From Epiperipatus broadwayi (taxonomy: Eukaryota > Onychophora > Udeonychophora > Euonychophora > Peripatidae): 64,000 nucleotides of DNA. The DNA is taken from assembly GCA_028023455.1 (NCBI GenBank), contig JAQFVV010000021.1:4804853-4868852 (forward strand), read 5' to 3'. The notes beneath the pieces were generated by a model. It was not told where the DNA came from, ran no database searches, and was given only the letters and a program-made list of their open reading frames with translations. The position numbers were made by a program, and so were the translations under genes. Positions within the stretch are counted from its first letter, which is position 1. Each line of letters opens with the position of its first letter. Shown here in pieces: positions 26,820-37,752 of this stretch.

Positions 26820-27335
26820 AGCACCATATATTTCTAGTTTAAATATTGAAAGTCACCATGTGAATGTTGTCCTAAAGGTTTGTGATGATGGTGTTTTAGT
26901 TGTATTTATATATTAAACTATTTCCCTCATCTAATATGAATGTCTTTAGAAAAATTTAACTTTATTTAAATATTCCAAATATGTTCAAATATTAGTAATA
27001 CCACACATGTTAGTATTTGCACAATGTTTTGGGAGGTAGTATTTTCCTTTCTTCTTCAGGTGTTTCTGGCCTGACCAGTGATAGTACTAGCATGAGAATC
27101 GAGCCTGAACCCTAGATTCTTCAGTATTAAATTTTAAGCTAGCACTCTAACCAACTGAACCAACCTGTAGAAGAGAGTAGAATAATATCTTTCAAAACAT
27201 TCAGTATATATTAACCTGTGTGCTATTATTAACAGTTGCATGTATTTGGAATATTTAAATAGGATTAAATCTCTTTAAAGATATTCAATACTCATAATAG
27301 ATGATGGAAATAGTTCAATATAAATTCACCATGTG
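26820..27335 (-). repeat. tRNA-Lys-like SINE with palindromic tail sequence
   Basis: Minus-strand head at 27095-27167: GGTTCAGTTGGTTAGAGTGC (A-box region of a tRNA-Lys type), then an anticodon-like arm and GGTTCAGGCTCGATTC (B box). A body follows containing GCCAGAAACACCTGAAGAAG. The tail TTGAATGTCTTTAGA, TTTATTTAAATATTCCAAATA and GGAAATAGT appears on both sides of the head in inverse order (26930-26990, 27238-27335). Related copies lie at 43535-43830, 45490-45715 and 50395-50810. Confidence 0.6.
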
Positions 27336-28394
27336 GATGTATGGGAGAACCATTACTTGCAATACCCTGTTGTGGTATAAAATACTGTATAGTGAAGAAA
27401 TGGATTTTAGTTTACTGTGTATTGATAAGGGAATTGGACACCTGGTATTTTATTAATATATATGCTTATCAGTTTTATTATCCTACTTTCTTATATAGAC
27501 ATCACATGTTTTTTGAAATTTATATCTAAAGATTTGATGACACATGCATGCACACACATTCAATGGGTTTTTCATCAATTTTAATAATGCTTTCCTCATC
27601 TCAACTTGACCACATCCCCAAAAATTACCAATACAGAAACTCAAAGATAGTTCTCTTTCTAGGTATGTACTTTGTCAACAGCCTTCATAAAATATCAAAC
27701 ACCTGAATCATCACCTAGGGACTGGTGCCTATTTACTTTTAAGATTCTATGGAAGGATAAACAATCATGGCACATCAGATATTTTTAAATTGTTTTTTTA
27801 TCAATCTCAATCCCACTGTATCACAACCATTCATTAGCACAAAATCTGAAAACAGCCTCTTTTACTATGCATACATCTCATGGACAACTTTCATACATCA
27901 GATAAAATGGAGGTATCAAGCATCTAAACATTTATGCCATATTGACAACTCCATATTTTTCCATTATACCACTCTCTCAAAAGGTAAGGGCTGGTTTTTA
28001 TCCATTTTTAACAGACTTTAATTACCCATTGCAATCAAAGGCATCTCCAACAGTTTTCTAAAGAAGAAAAGTGAAAAGGAAGGCTTATATGCCAGGATTC
28101 CCAATTGTCAGGTATTTATTTTATTATTTAACTAAGAATAATTAGATATCCATTTACTGACCAAAATTGGATGATTAGCTAGATTTGCTAGCTAAAATTT
28201 TATTCCCATTCAGCCCATATTTGAACCCAAATCATAGCCATATGCCAATGAATGTTCTACTATTGCTATTCAGGCTCTGCTATATATGTGTTTGGGTGCA
28301 TTAGTATGTGTGAATATGTTAGTATTTATATATTTCTTGAATTCATGTTTGAATGAGTCCTACTGAGGATATCCTATAATTATCATATGAGATA

Positions 28395-28716
28395 ATATTA
28401 AAAATAAATTTATCAACACAGACCCTATATGTATCTGCCATTTGGCATATTTACTGCATTCTTCATGCATTTCGGGGGATAAAAACAGCTTAGTAAATCA
28501 GGGGTGGAACATAAAATGTTAAGCAGTGGTATATTAAAATTGATGATCAAGTAGATATTATTAAAAATGAATCTATCAACACAAACCCTATATGTATCTA
28601 CCATCTTGGCATATTCACTGCATTCTTCATGCATTTTGGGGGATTAAAACGGCTTTGTAAATCAGGGGTGGAACATAAAATGTTAAGTGGTGGTATATTA
28701 AAATTGATGATCAAGT
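28395..28716. repeat. Tandem duplication, period 163 bp
   Basis: Two copies (28395-28557 and 28558-28716) share TATCAACACARACCCTATAT, CTGCATTCTTCATGCATTT and AATCAGGGGTGGAACATAAA. They differ at a few percent of positions. No coding role is apparent; the 69-codon minus frame only reads through the repeat. Confidence 0.85.
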
Positions 28717-29066
28717 CTTATTGCTTGGTCATAGTACCTTATTGCCTACTTTATTCCACCTATCTTTAGGAAGAGAGCTTTATATTCATCCATAGACTAG
28801 TTGATAAATAATTTTATAAATGTTTTATGTTCAACAGAATCTAAGAGGTGAACAATGTAATGATAGGCTATTTTTATTCTAATCAGAAGGTCTCATAAAG
28901 AGTATCTTAAGTTGTTAAATGTAAAAACTTATTAATTGTGGTATCTTTCATTAGAGTGGGCATCTGAATGGGTGATGTTACTGCTGACATCTTGAAATCC
29001 ATTTGAAATATTCCCTTTTAATGCTAAATTTATAATTTAGTTTGTATTCTTAGATAGTAGATATAA

Positions 29067-29278
29067 TAAAACAGGCAAACTTCTCCATACAGTAGTGGTA
29101 CTCAGTGCAAGCCAGAGTAATCAATGACAAAAGCCACAAGCTAGAAACTAGTCTGGGGATATTGGATGAATAGGCATTACTAGATAGGGATATTTTGCAC
29201 AAGCCTTCTGGCATCCATTGATTACCCTGGCTTGCACTTAGTGGCACTACTGTATGGAGAGTTTTACCTGTTTTAATA
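29067..29278. mobile_element. Fold-back element, family C, short loop form
   Basis: The outer arms of about 60 bp (29067-29127 and 29216-29278) pair: AAAACAGGCAAACTTCTCC against its inverse. The inner part keeps only the right half of the long form. The AACAGTTATGAGCAAGCATA flank follows, as beside other family C copies. Confidence 0.75.
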
Positions 29279-29464
29279 ACAGTTATGAGCAAGCATAAGA
29301 AATGATGATCATGTGATGTTTAGTGGTTTACTAGTATAAGTACAATCAGGTGATAAATGCAACACCTTTTGCCCAATTCAGAGGGAATTTTTAGGGGTTT
29401 GTGAAGAAGAAATACACGTTTTTATTCATTTCCCAAATTATTTTTTTTACTTCAAATATATTTT

Positions 29465-29936
29465 ATGAATGATATTTTTAATAACAAATATAAATCTCAA
29501 CTTATTACCTCTTTCAACAAATTGCAAAGAGATCCACAAGAATTGCCTCAACATGCAAAACTATATAACAGAGCTAAACAAAGAATGAATACAGATCTAT
29601 CTTTTTTGACCATGAATGCACCATGGGTCATACATTTTCTCTATACAATGTTAGACCTGTTTCCTCAGAAAGAGACAATAGGAAAAGAAAATACAAAGAG
29701 GCTTGGACAATTGCAAAGAATCCACCTTCCATCAACAAAAAGGATTCGTGTGTTCCATTATCTGGAAAATGAAATATTTAATTGCCTTATTTGCATATTG
29801 CATCTCATTTAAATATTATATAAGCATACCTGCACTGCATAATTTTATTCAGCAGTATGATTCTGGCAGTGTTTTGCTGAAAGCTAACTCAGACCGATTA
29901 ATTAGTTTATGTTTATTGTTTTATCTTTTCAACTAA
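29465..29936 (+). other. Overlapping open frames, unrecognised
   Basis: Two overlapping frames (29465-29812, 115 codons; 29703-29936, 77 codons) are longer than expected for this base composition. I do not recognise a domain. A piece of a decayed transposon protein is possible, and so is chance. Confidence 0.2.
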
Positions 29937-30257
29937 ATTTGAAGTCAACAAATATTTAAGAATAACAGATATAAAATATAGTTTATTTTAAAAATTATTA
30001 ATAGTTTTTTGTATGCATTGAATATCTAGGTGATAAGAGAGATTTTTTATTATCTTCAATATAATAAAGATGTAGACTTAATTTTTATTTTTAAAGGTAT
30101 TTTTAATATTTTATTATTTATGAATTTTTAAAAATATTTTAAACAAAACTCTATTCAAACTTAAATTCTCCATATATGAAAAATTAATCACATGTTCTAA
30201 ATTTTGACCAATCCCATTTAATCACATGATCACCATTTCTTATGCTTGCTCAAGCTG

Positions 30258-30308
30258 TTAAAACAGGCAAAACTCTCCATACTGTGTGGAGAGTTTTGCC
30301 TGTTTTAA
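30258..30308. repeat. Family C micro-hairpin, almost no loop
   Basis: TTAAAACAGGCAAAACTCTC and its inverse are joined by only a few bases, giving 25-bp arms. It is preceded by the usual CATGATCACCATTTCTTATG flank. It appears to be a family C element that has lost all internal sequence. Confidence 0.75.
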
Positions 30309-30719
30309 TCCCATTTAATGTTAAAACAGAAGAAACTCTCCATACACTAGGAAAACAAATTTAGTTGCCACAATGCTCTATAGTAAAAAAAAATCATACT
30401 AATAATTAGAGCAAATACAAAATTTTACAAAATGATTGTCTTTACAAAGTTTAGCTTTCTAATCTATTTTATTTATCATAGTCATCAATAATTTTACAAA
30501 AATAGAAAGCAGGAGATTAATCTAGACTATTGATGTTGTCTTGATTTTATATAAGTGATCTCTCCCAGAAATTGAAAATTCCTTTAATAAAAATATTAAA
30601 AATTGAAAGTTTAATTCATTATGCTATTTTGACATATATTTAAATAAATCAATGGCATAATATAAAATATCTTTATATAACAGCAATATCTTTATATAAC
30701 AACTCTTATTGGCAAATAT

Positions 30720-33700
30720 GGCTGCAGAAAGGAGTTTGCTATTAACTGAAAGGAGATCCTTTGATTCCTCTTGGAGGCCTTAAAGGAACTGAGCAGGGCA
30801 AATTCCTAATGTCCACTCCATACGTTCTTGTCGTTGCAGCTGTTATTACTATGTGATTATTCATATAGTATACAAACATGGATGGGCTGCTCACCAACAC
30901 GCATTAGCCAGCATGGTGAGTTTATTGGCTTTTTACCTCTGAGTTTAAGATCAAGAAACACCATGGTCTTTCTTCTCAGTGCCTGATAAGGCAGAATGAA
31001 TGTTTGTGTAAATGATAAATATTTTTCCAATACATATATACAATTATGACAGACAAAAATAAAGCATGGCCCTTATTCCCAGGAGGCTGTAAAGTCACCA
31101 ACCAAGGCAGCGGTTGGTGGCCGAAGGCGGAGGGTGCTAAGAATCCCCTGATTGCGGACCCAGGCTGCCATTTGATGACGACTTTTTATTTAGGTACTTA
31201 CAACTGCAGATCACTTTCAAGTGAAGGAAGATTGCAAGAATTAGAAGAAGAACTGTCTTATATTAAATGGGACATTATTGGACTTTGTGAAGTTAGAAGA
31301 AAAGGAGAAGAAACAATTGATTTAAAAAGTGGACATATACTCTATTATAAAGGCACACATATTGGAAATACAAGTGGAGTAGGATTCATTATAAATAAAA
31401 AGTGGAAGAACAATATTGTGGAGATTGATGGTGTATCGGACAGAGTGGCAAGATTAGTTATACAACTTAATAGCAGATACCAAATGCAGATAATTCAGGT
31501 TTATGCCCCAACAAGTTCTCATAGTGATGAAGTAGTAGAAGATTTTTATATGGATGTACAAAAGGCTTTTGATCAGAGTAAACAACATTTTAAAATTGTT
31601 ATGGGAGACTTTAATGCTAGAATTGGTAGACAAATGAAAGATGAAATTGCTGTAGGTAATTTTGGTTATGGTAATAGAAATGAGAGAGGACATAGACTTG
31701 TGGAGTTTGCAGAAAAAGAAAAACTTTATATTATGAATTCATTTTTTGAGAAAAATGTTAAAAGGAAATGGACATGGAAGCATCCAAATGAAGGTACAGC
31801 AGAATTGGATTATATTTTGACTAACAGAAAATACATATTTCAAGATTGTAATGTTCTTAATAAATTTAACACAGGAAGTGATCATCGATTAGTAAGATGT
31901 AAGTTACGTGTTAATGTAAAACTAGAGAGACAAAAATTATTAAGAAAAACAATATTTACAGTTGATATTCCTAATCTTCAGAAACATTCTAATGAATTTA
32001 AATTAGAACTTACAAATAGGTTTCAAGTGTTAGGAGATTTTGAACATGATACAGATTTGAATGAAATTAATATGAAAATAACTGATACACTTTTAAAAAC
32101 TGCAACAAACATAGCTGGTAGAAAAAAGCAGCAATTGACTAATAAAATTTCTACTGAGACTAGAGAATTTATGAAGAAAAGAAGGAATATGAAGATATAC
32201 AAAAATGATGTATTAAAAAGAATTGAATATCTCGAATTTTGTAAAATGGTACGGAAAAGAGTTGAAAATGATATAAGAAAGTATAACTGTGAAATAGCAA
32301 GGAAAGCTGTAGAAGAAAATAAAAGTCTCAAAAATGTTAAACAACATTTTGGTATTGGTAGGAAATTTATATCTGCAATAAGAAAAAAAGATGGAATTAT
32401 TACTAAAAAGAGAGATGACATCATGAAATTGGTAGAAGATTTTTATCAAGAATTATATAGTAATAAAGAACAAGTACCTCCTATATCTATTACATCTTCC
32501 GAATTGCCCAGAATTTTAAATGAAGAAGTGAGACATGCAATTAAGTGTATGAAGAAAGGAAAGGCTCCAGGAAATGATGGAATTATAATTGATATATTAA
32601 AAGAAGCAGGTGAAGAAATAGAAACAATTTTAGCAAAGTTATATACCAAATGTCTAAATGATAAAGATGTACCGGAAGATTGGAAGAATGCAGTAATAAT
32701 ATTAATATTTAAAAAAGGTGATAAAGAAGATATTAGAAATTACAGACCTATCAGCCTTTTATCAGTTTTATATAAAATTTTTACCAAGATAATTACAACT
32801 CGTCTACAGAGAACTTTGGATTTCCACCAACCAAGAGAACAAGCTGGATTTAAAAGTGGTTTTAGTACAATAGATCATATCCAGGTATTGAGAGAAGTCA
32901 TAGAAAGGACAAACGAATATGAGTTGTCTTTATGTTTTGGATTTATAGATTATGAAAAGGCATTTGATTCTATACACATTTCTTCAGTGATTAAAGCATT
33001 GGATCATCAAGGTATAGATCCAGGATATTGTCATATTTTAAAGAATATTTATAAAAATGCAACAGCAACAATTAGATTACATAATGATACTGGAAAAATC
33101 AACATTGAGAAAGGTGTAAGACAAGGTGACTCCATATCTCCAAAACTCTTTACAGCAGTGCTGCAAGAAGTATTTTGTGGATTAAAATGGGAAACTAAAG
33201 GAGTGAAAGTAAATGGAGAGTATTTAAGTCATTTAGATTTCGCAGATGATGTAGTTGTTTTTGCAAATAATGCTTCAGAGCTGCAGGAAATGTTGCAGGA
33301 GTTAACAGATGAAAGTAGAAAAGTAGGACTAAAGATAAATGTTAAAAAGACTAAAGTAATGTTTAATCGATTTGCTCAAAATATGAAAATAAAGATTGAT
33401 TATGAAGAATTAGAAGAAGTTAACAGTTACAAATACCTTGGTCAGATTATTAATACAGATGGAAACATAATGGAGGAAATTAATCATAGAATTAAACTTG
33501 GTTGGAGTGCTTTTGGTAGAAATAACTTGATACTAAAAGGAAATATGCCTATGTGTTTGAAAAGGATGGTTTTTAATAAATGTGTTTTACCAGTTCTTAC
33601 TTATGGATCTGAGACTTGGACACTTAATAGAAGAGCAATACAGAGACTTCAGACCACTCAAAGAAGTATGGAGAGGTGTATGTTGGGAGTAACAAGAAGA

Positions 33701-34011
33701 GATCGAAAACGCAATGTATGGGTAAGACAACAAACAGGTGTTACTGACCTTATTGAAAAAATTAAAAGATTGAAATGGAGTTGGGCTGGACATATTGCTA
33801 GAAGAGATGATAATAGATGGACAATTGAAATTTTAAACTGAATTCCAAGAGATTGTAAAAGACCCAGAAAGAGACCACATGTGAGATGGATGGATGAAAT
33901 AAGAAAATGTGCAGGGGTGTTGTGGAGAAGAGAAGCTAAAGATCGGAGAAGATGGATTAAACTTGGAGAGACCTTCATCCTGCAGTGGACTGATAATGGT
34001 TGATGATGATG
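30720..34011 (+). mobile_element. Full-length RTE-type LINE, 3.29 kb, 12-bp target duplication
   Basis: The element is bounded by exact duplications ATTGGCAAATAT at 30708-30719 and 34012-34023. It has a leader of about 325 bp, one long ORF and a very short 3' end of TGATGATGATG repeats with no poly(A). A total near 3.3 kb, a single apurinic-endonuclease plus reverse transcriptase ORF and a short microsatellite-like 3' end all fit the RTE clade. Only one disabling change was found (premature TGA at 33839-33841). Six further copies are in the window: 5974-9121 (-), 23155-23572 (+), 37275-37557 (+), 47612-47911 (-), 55010-55340 (-) and 59541-59852 (-). All except the first are 5'-truncated. Confidence 0.93.
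31046..33841 (+). CDS. RTE LINE protein: endonuclease and reverse transcriptase, truncated by one nonsense change
   Basis: This 931-codon frame encodes a non-LTR retrotransposon polyprotein. The N-terminal exonuclease-endonuclease-phosphatase domain has TYNCRSL (51-57), CEVR (81-84), YAPTS (153-157), GDFNARIG (187-194), LDYIL (254-258) and SDHRL (278-282), so all usual catalytic positions are present. The reverse transcriptase has GKAPGNDGI (505-513), NYRPISL (565-571), FIDYEKAFDS (633-642), RQGDSISP (692-699) and FADD (732-735), with the acidic triad intact. The C-terminus carries YGSETWTL and GHIARRDDNRW. The TGA at 33839-33841 replaces a TGG seen in sister copies. Beyond it the same frame stays open to a natural stop at 34001-34003, so the full protein would be 985 codons. 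The first ATG is 31046; a second start at codon 44 lies just before the endonuclease domain and may be the real one. Confidence 0.92.
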   Translation: MTDKNKAWPLFPGGCKVTNQGSGWWPKAEGAKNPLIADPGCHLMTTFYLGTYNCRSLSSEGRLQELEEELSYIKWDIIGLCEVRRKGEETIDLKSGHILYYKGTHIGNTSGVGFIINKKWKNNIVEIDGVSDRVARLVIQLNSRYQMQIIQVYAPTSSHSDEVVEDFYMDVQKAFDQSKQHFKIVMGDFNARIGRQMKDEIAVGNFGYGNRNERGHRLVEFAEKEKLYIMNSFFEKNVKRKWTWKHPNEGTAELDYILTNRKYIFQDCNVLNKFNTGSDHRLVRCKLRVNVKLERQKLLRKTIFTVDIPNLQKHSNEFKLELTNRFQVLGDFEHDTDLNEINMKITDTLLKTATNIAGRKKQQLTNKISTETREFMKKRRNMKIYKNDVLKRIEYLEFCKMVRKRVENDIRKYNCEIARKAVEENKSLKNVKQHFGIGRKFISAIRKKDGIITKKRDDIMKLVEDFYQELYSNKEQVPPISITSSELPRILNEEVRHAIKCMKKGKAPGNDGIIIDILKEAGEEIETILAKLYTKCLNDKDVPEDWKNAVIILIFKKGDKEDIRNYRPISLLSVLYKIFTKIITTRLQRTLDFHQPREQAGFKSGFSTIDHIQVLREVIERTNEYELSLCFGFIDYEKAFDSIHISSVIKALDHQGIDPGYCHILKNIYKNATATIRLHNDTGKINIEKGVRQGDSISPKLFTAVLQEVFCGLKWETKGVKVNGEYLSHLDFADDVVVFANNASELQEMLQELTDESRKVGLKINVKKTKVMFNRFAQNMKIKIDYEELEEVNSYKYLGQIINTDGNIMEEINHRIKLGWSAFGRNNLILKGNMPMCLKRMVFNKCVLPVLTYGSETWTLNRRAIQRLQTTQRSMERCMLGVTRRDRKRNVWVRQQTGVTDLIEKIKRLKWSWAGHIARRDDNRWTIEILN

Positions 34012-34204
34012 ATTGGCAAATATTAATTTTTGCCCTTTACAATTACAATCTACATTGCATACATAGCTATGTCTATCCTTTTTATTAAATTAACTATAAT
34101 CTATTAAATCATACAATTTTTTTTGTGTCTTAAAAATATTATATGGTTTTAATAGGTTAAAGTTAATTTTATAAAAAAAAGTTAGATGTCACTATGTATG
34201 CAAT

Positions 34205-34555
34205 GCAGATCAGCATAGAAAATATTAGGCATCTGTTAATTGAATGTAAATGCTTGCAAGCAAAAGGGGTACACATAATGAAGTTGTGAGAGAAGAAATA
34301 TAAACACAGTGATTATACAGAAAGTAGGTTCTTTGTTATTATGCTGGGTCTGGGAAAAGATAAGAGGGATTTAGATATAAAGGCCATGGAGTTGACAAAG
34401 GTTATGTTACGGAAATGAGATGGAGCAGGATAGAGAAGGATACAGGAAAACTTAGGATGGGAAAGGGAAGGTGTCTAATAGGTTTCTCTGGGCATAGTGG
34501 CTGAGAGATTACTGACTCTGAAAAAAGAGACCCCACAATGCATTGCATCACATAG
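34205..34555 (+). mobile_element. LINE family B 3' end, second copy
   Basis: It contains AATATTAGGCATCTGTTAAT, where the knuckle-coding region reads NIRHLLIEC, then the same tail as 9122-9320. It retains the roughly 110 bp missing at the RTE junction of the 5.9-kb locus. It lies between the arms of the 30634/34697 inverted repeat. Confidence 0.7.
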
Positions 34556-35714
34556 TAATTGTAAATTAGTTAAAGCACATTAAAAAGGTAAAAAATTAAT
34601 ATTTGCCAAAAAGAGCTTGTTATATATGATTATTGTATATATTACTGCTGTTATATAAAGATATATTATATTATATCGTTAACTTATTTAAATAAGGAAT
34701 ATGAAACTTTGAAAATCTTTTTCAAAGATTGGGACCATATGTCTAACCCTATAAAGTCTTTATGTCCACTCTCCCACCTAAATAGAAAAATATCATATAA
34801 AATGAGTTTTTGCATCAATAAACTGGAACATGATTCTGAACTATGCTATTTAGAACTAGTTTTGAGTCATATAATTAAATCTAAAATAATTTCGAAAACA
34901 ACCCCTTTGAAAAGTTGGCTAGTACTACATGGGGTTGCATTGTAAATAATCTTGAAGATTAGCTTAATTAGAATAGCCCATTATAGTGGTGAATATTATG
35001 CCCCCCCCCTGTTCAGAGAAAAAATGTACTTTCTTAAACTTTTGGATGCGCACTGAAATATTACTATGAGAAATGTTATTAGTAGACACATGTTTATTTC
35101 TTTGCAGTGATTTTTCACTTTTTCTCTAGTGAACATCAAAAGTCCAACTTTCTCACAAAATTATATATTTAAAGCCACTAACCTTCTCTCACATCAATCT
35201 GGGGACTTTTGGAAAATGTTATGCACCAAATTTTTGTCGGTCATGAGATGGCTCTGAATAGCATTTGAACGTTCAGTATTTGATATTTATATTACTTTTT
35301 TATGAACAGTTCCAAAAGAGTGCTGTTTTTGAACCTAGATGTAAGGAGTTTTAAACAGATGATTAGTTCAAAGGTCAAATTGCAGAACTCAATTTTGCAC
35401 AAAATAATACAACTTTGTAAAGTAAGGCAAATTCTAAAAGTAATTTTTTTGTTTCAAGATTGTTTTGATTCATTTGAAATGTATTTTTATTCGGTAAATA
35501 TGACATATATTTTATTTGTGTAATTATATCACATTTTTAAAAGAATTTAAACATATATCATGGAAAATAGGGGGGAGGGGTTATATTATTATTCCTTTCC
35601 AATTTTAATAAAGAATCATATGCATTTTTCCTTTATTTTAGAAATAAATTTGTTGCTTCTAATATTTTTTTACTATTATTATTTTAATCACTGAAATACA
35701 GGCCTATTATATAC

Positions 35715-36015
35715 CTGTATCAATCTATGTAATATATAGGGTATATGAGAACAGACTTTCACATGACCACTGTATCTCATATTACTGATACACTTGAACA
35801 CATATATGTCGAAAAGATAAATAATCACCAATATATGTATTTCATGCTAAACCAGATGATAATCTGGACCAACTGATGATTACTGGTTTAGCATGAAATA
35901 CGTATATTGCTGATTATTTATCTTTTCAACATATATGTGTTCAAGTGTATCAGTGATATGAGATAGAATGGTGGGTCAGGTGAATGTCTGTGCTCATATA
36001 CCCTATGTATTATTA
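35715..36015. repeat. Long inverted repeat, about 145-bp arms, with a hammerhead-type core
   Basis: The arms 35715-35860 and 35868-36015 are near-exact inverses, sharing CATATATGTGTTCAAGTGTATC, split here as CATATATGTG and TTCAAGTGTATC, and also TTTCATGCTAAACCAG. Only a few bases separate them around a central hammerhead core (35869-35910, +). The outer ends carry GGGTATATGAG and CTCATATACCC. Confidence 0.82.
35869..35910 (+). ncRNA. Hammerhead-like motif at the palindrome centre
   Basis: CCAA precedes an intact CUGAUGA. A weakened stem II follows (UUACUG, GUU, UAGCAU), then GAAA and UACGUAUAUUG. The core nucleotides are present, but stem II has lost pairs and the cleavage triplet is altered compared with 51413-51452. 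Probably inactive. Confidence 0.5.
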
Positions 36016-36535
36016 TTAGGTTTTTTAGTTTTGTTTCAAATTAATGCTAATAAAAATTATGTTAAAATAATTTAGTCTTACAGCAAACTCTATTCAATTT
36101 GAAAATTACTTAAGTGAATAAATAAATTTTGCTAAATTAGCCTGTTTAGTTAGTTTACTTTTTACTCAACCAATAAACTTTTTAAACAACTACAGATTTA
36201 AAGCATAAGAAATGGCCTTCTCATGGATTTGAGATCCTTGATAAAACTATCTAAACTTGATTTTCCTAAAACCTGTCAATGAGACTGGGGGCGCATCAGC
36301 AGGATTGTTGCTATGATTTTTTACTTCAAAAGTGAAATTTAATCTGTTTTAATATTTTTTTATTAGTCAACCATTAGACTAGAGATTATCCACTTAATGA
36401 ATAATATTTCTATAGTGTAGTTTTTACTATACCACTTTCATGCAAGGTAGGGACTGATTTCTATCGCTTTTAACACTTTGTAGAAGGGTGTAATCATAAG
36501 CATTTGACCAAAGATGTGAAAAAGATGTATGGTCC

Positions 36536-36577
36536 CCAAGATGCACATTTCATTCTAAATCAGCACTTATCAGTTGG
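36536..36577 (-). ncRNA. Decayed hammerhead ribozyme (core G8 to A)
   Basis: On the minus strand the order is CCAA, CUGAUAA (consensus CUGAUGA), a stem II region starting GUGCUG, GAAA, UGUGCAUC and UUGG. CCAA and UUGG still form stem I. The G8 change and the broken 3' side of stem II should abolish activity. Confidence 0.6.
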
Positions 36578-36895
36578 CCCAAAACACAATACTTTACACA
36601 TATCTTTACCATTGTTCAGTATATATAGATAGCCAATTACTACAGTTTAATTGACAAGTGTCAAATTTACTGCTCTCACAACTTTGACATAAACCACTTG
36701 ATTGAAGTATATTAATAATTTTTATTAGTCACTCATTACACTAGAGATTATCCACTAACGAATAATATTTCGGTAATGTAATTTTCACTACACCACTCTC
36801 ACACAAGGTAGAGACTGGTTTCTATTCAATTTTTACACTATGTGGAAGAGGGGTAATCATAAACAAATGACCAAAGATGTGAAAAATATGTATAA

Positions 36896-36936
36896 TCCCC
36901 AAGATGCATATTTCATGCTGAACTAGCACTCATGTC
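36896..36936 (-). ncRNA. Hammerhead remnant truncated at the inversion breakpoint
   Basis: On the minus strand only AUGA of CUGAUGA remains. It is followed by stem II (GUGCUA, GUU, CAGCAU), GAAA, UAUGCAUC and UUGG. The inversion junction at 36936/36937 falls inside the catalytic core. Confidence 0.55.
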
Positions 36937-37274
36937 TTTGGTCATATGTTTATGACTACACCTCTCCACAAAGTGTTAAAAGTGGATAAAGTCCTTGAGT
37001 GAGAATGGTGTAGTAAAAATTACATTACAGAAACATTATTCGGTAAGTTAAGATCCTTTTATTACCTGATTTCAACCAAATACAAACCAAGGTCTACATA
37101 GGTAATGATTGTCCAAAATAACAAAATTGAAGCTGGCCCCTAGTAGAAATTTAAACAGAATTCAGAATAATAATTATATATAATATACCATATACTCCTT
37201 AATAAATACTTTACAATGCAAGAGAAAATAAATCATATGTTAAAATTGCAATGTAAAGTGTTTATTAAGGAGTA

Positions 37275-37557
37275 TAGAACAAACAGGTGTTATTGACCTC
37301 ATTGAAAAAATTAAAAGACTGAAGTGGAGTTGGGCTGGACCTATTGCTAGAAGAGATGATAATAGATGGACAATTGAAATCTTAAACTGGATTCCAAGAG
37401 ATTGTAAAAGACCCAGAGAGAGACCACATGTGAGATGGATGGATGAAATAAGAAAGGGTGCAGGGGTGATGTGGAGAAGAGAAGCTAAATATCGGAGAAG
37501 ATGGTTTGAACTTGGAGAGACCTTCATCCTGCAGTGGATTGATAATAGTTGATGATG
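37275..37557 (+). mobile_element. 5'-truncated RTE LINE, 3' 280 bp
   Basis: It starts at GAACAAACAGGTGTTATTGA and ends with GATTGATAATAGTTGATGATG. It encodes the extreme C-terminus (LKWSWAG...IPRDCKRP region) with a few changes. The 5' junction falls in TTTATTAAGGAGTATA; a related TACTCCTTAATAAATAC stands inverted just upstream (37193-37209). Confidence 0.88.
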
Positions 37558-37752
37558 ATATATAATTTATCAATGCAAATAAAGAGAAGTGGAAAGAAAT
37601 TTTAATACTTCAAAAAATAATAATTATAAATAATTCGCTGTCCAAAAAAAATCGATTTTTGTTTTAAGCAATCAGTCTAAATGGGCATCTAGCTAATTTT
37701 AACTGAAGAGTAAAACCAAGATTCGGGAACTGGAAAAAAAGTATCTTTCTTA

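Larger units (their letters stand above)
30634..34697. repeat. Older long inverted repeat split by the RTE insertion
   Basis: The left arm is 30634-30719 continued at 34012-34045. The right arm is about 34577-34697, inverted. The inner block TTGGCAAATATTAATTTTT (34013-34031) has an exact inverse at 34591-34609. The outer blocks ATATCTTTATATAACAGCA (30672-30690) and its inverse near 34650 also pair. The RTE LINE landed inside the left arm, so the inverted repeat is older. Between the arms lies a LINE family B 3' end. Confidence 0.7.
36361..37050 (-). mobile_element. Retrozyme-like tandem repeat, unit about 361 bp, plus an inverted piece
   Basis: The unit 36361-36722 is followed by a partial second unit (36723-36936) in the same direction and then by an inverted partial copy (36937-37050). 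Shared blocks include ACTAGAGATTATCCACT, GACCAAAGATGTGAAAAA and CCCCAAGATGCA. Each direct unit carries a minus-strand hammerhead motif, decayed in different ways. No protein is encoded. A single further unit is at 57585-57880. The architecture resembles animal retrozymes; loss of the core and the inverted piece show this locus is old. Confidence 0.6.

Noticed and set aside
32023-32649. Minus-strand frames of 67-133 codons
   Set aside because: Shadows of the RTE LINE ORF on the opposite strand, hydrophobic because of the A-rich sense strand.
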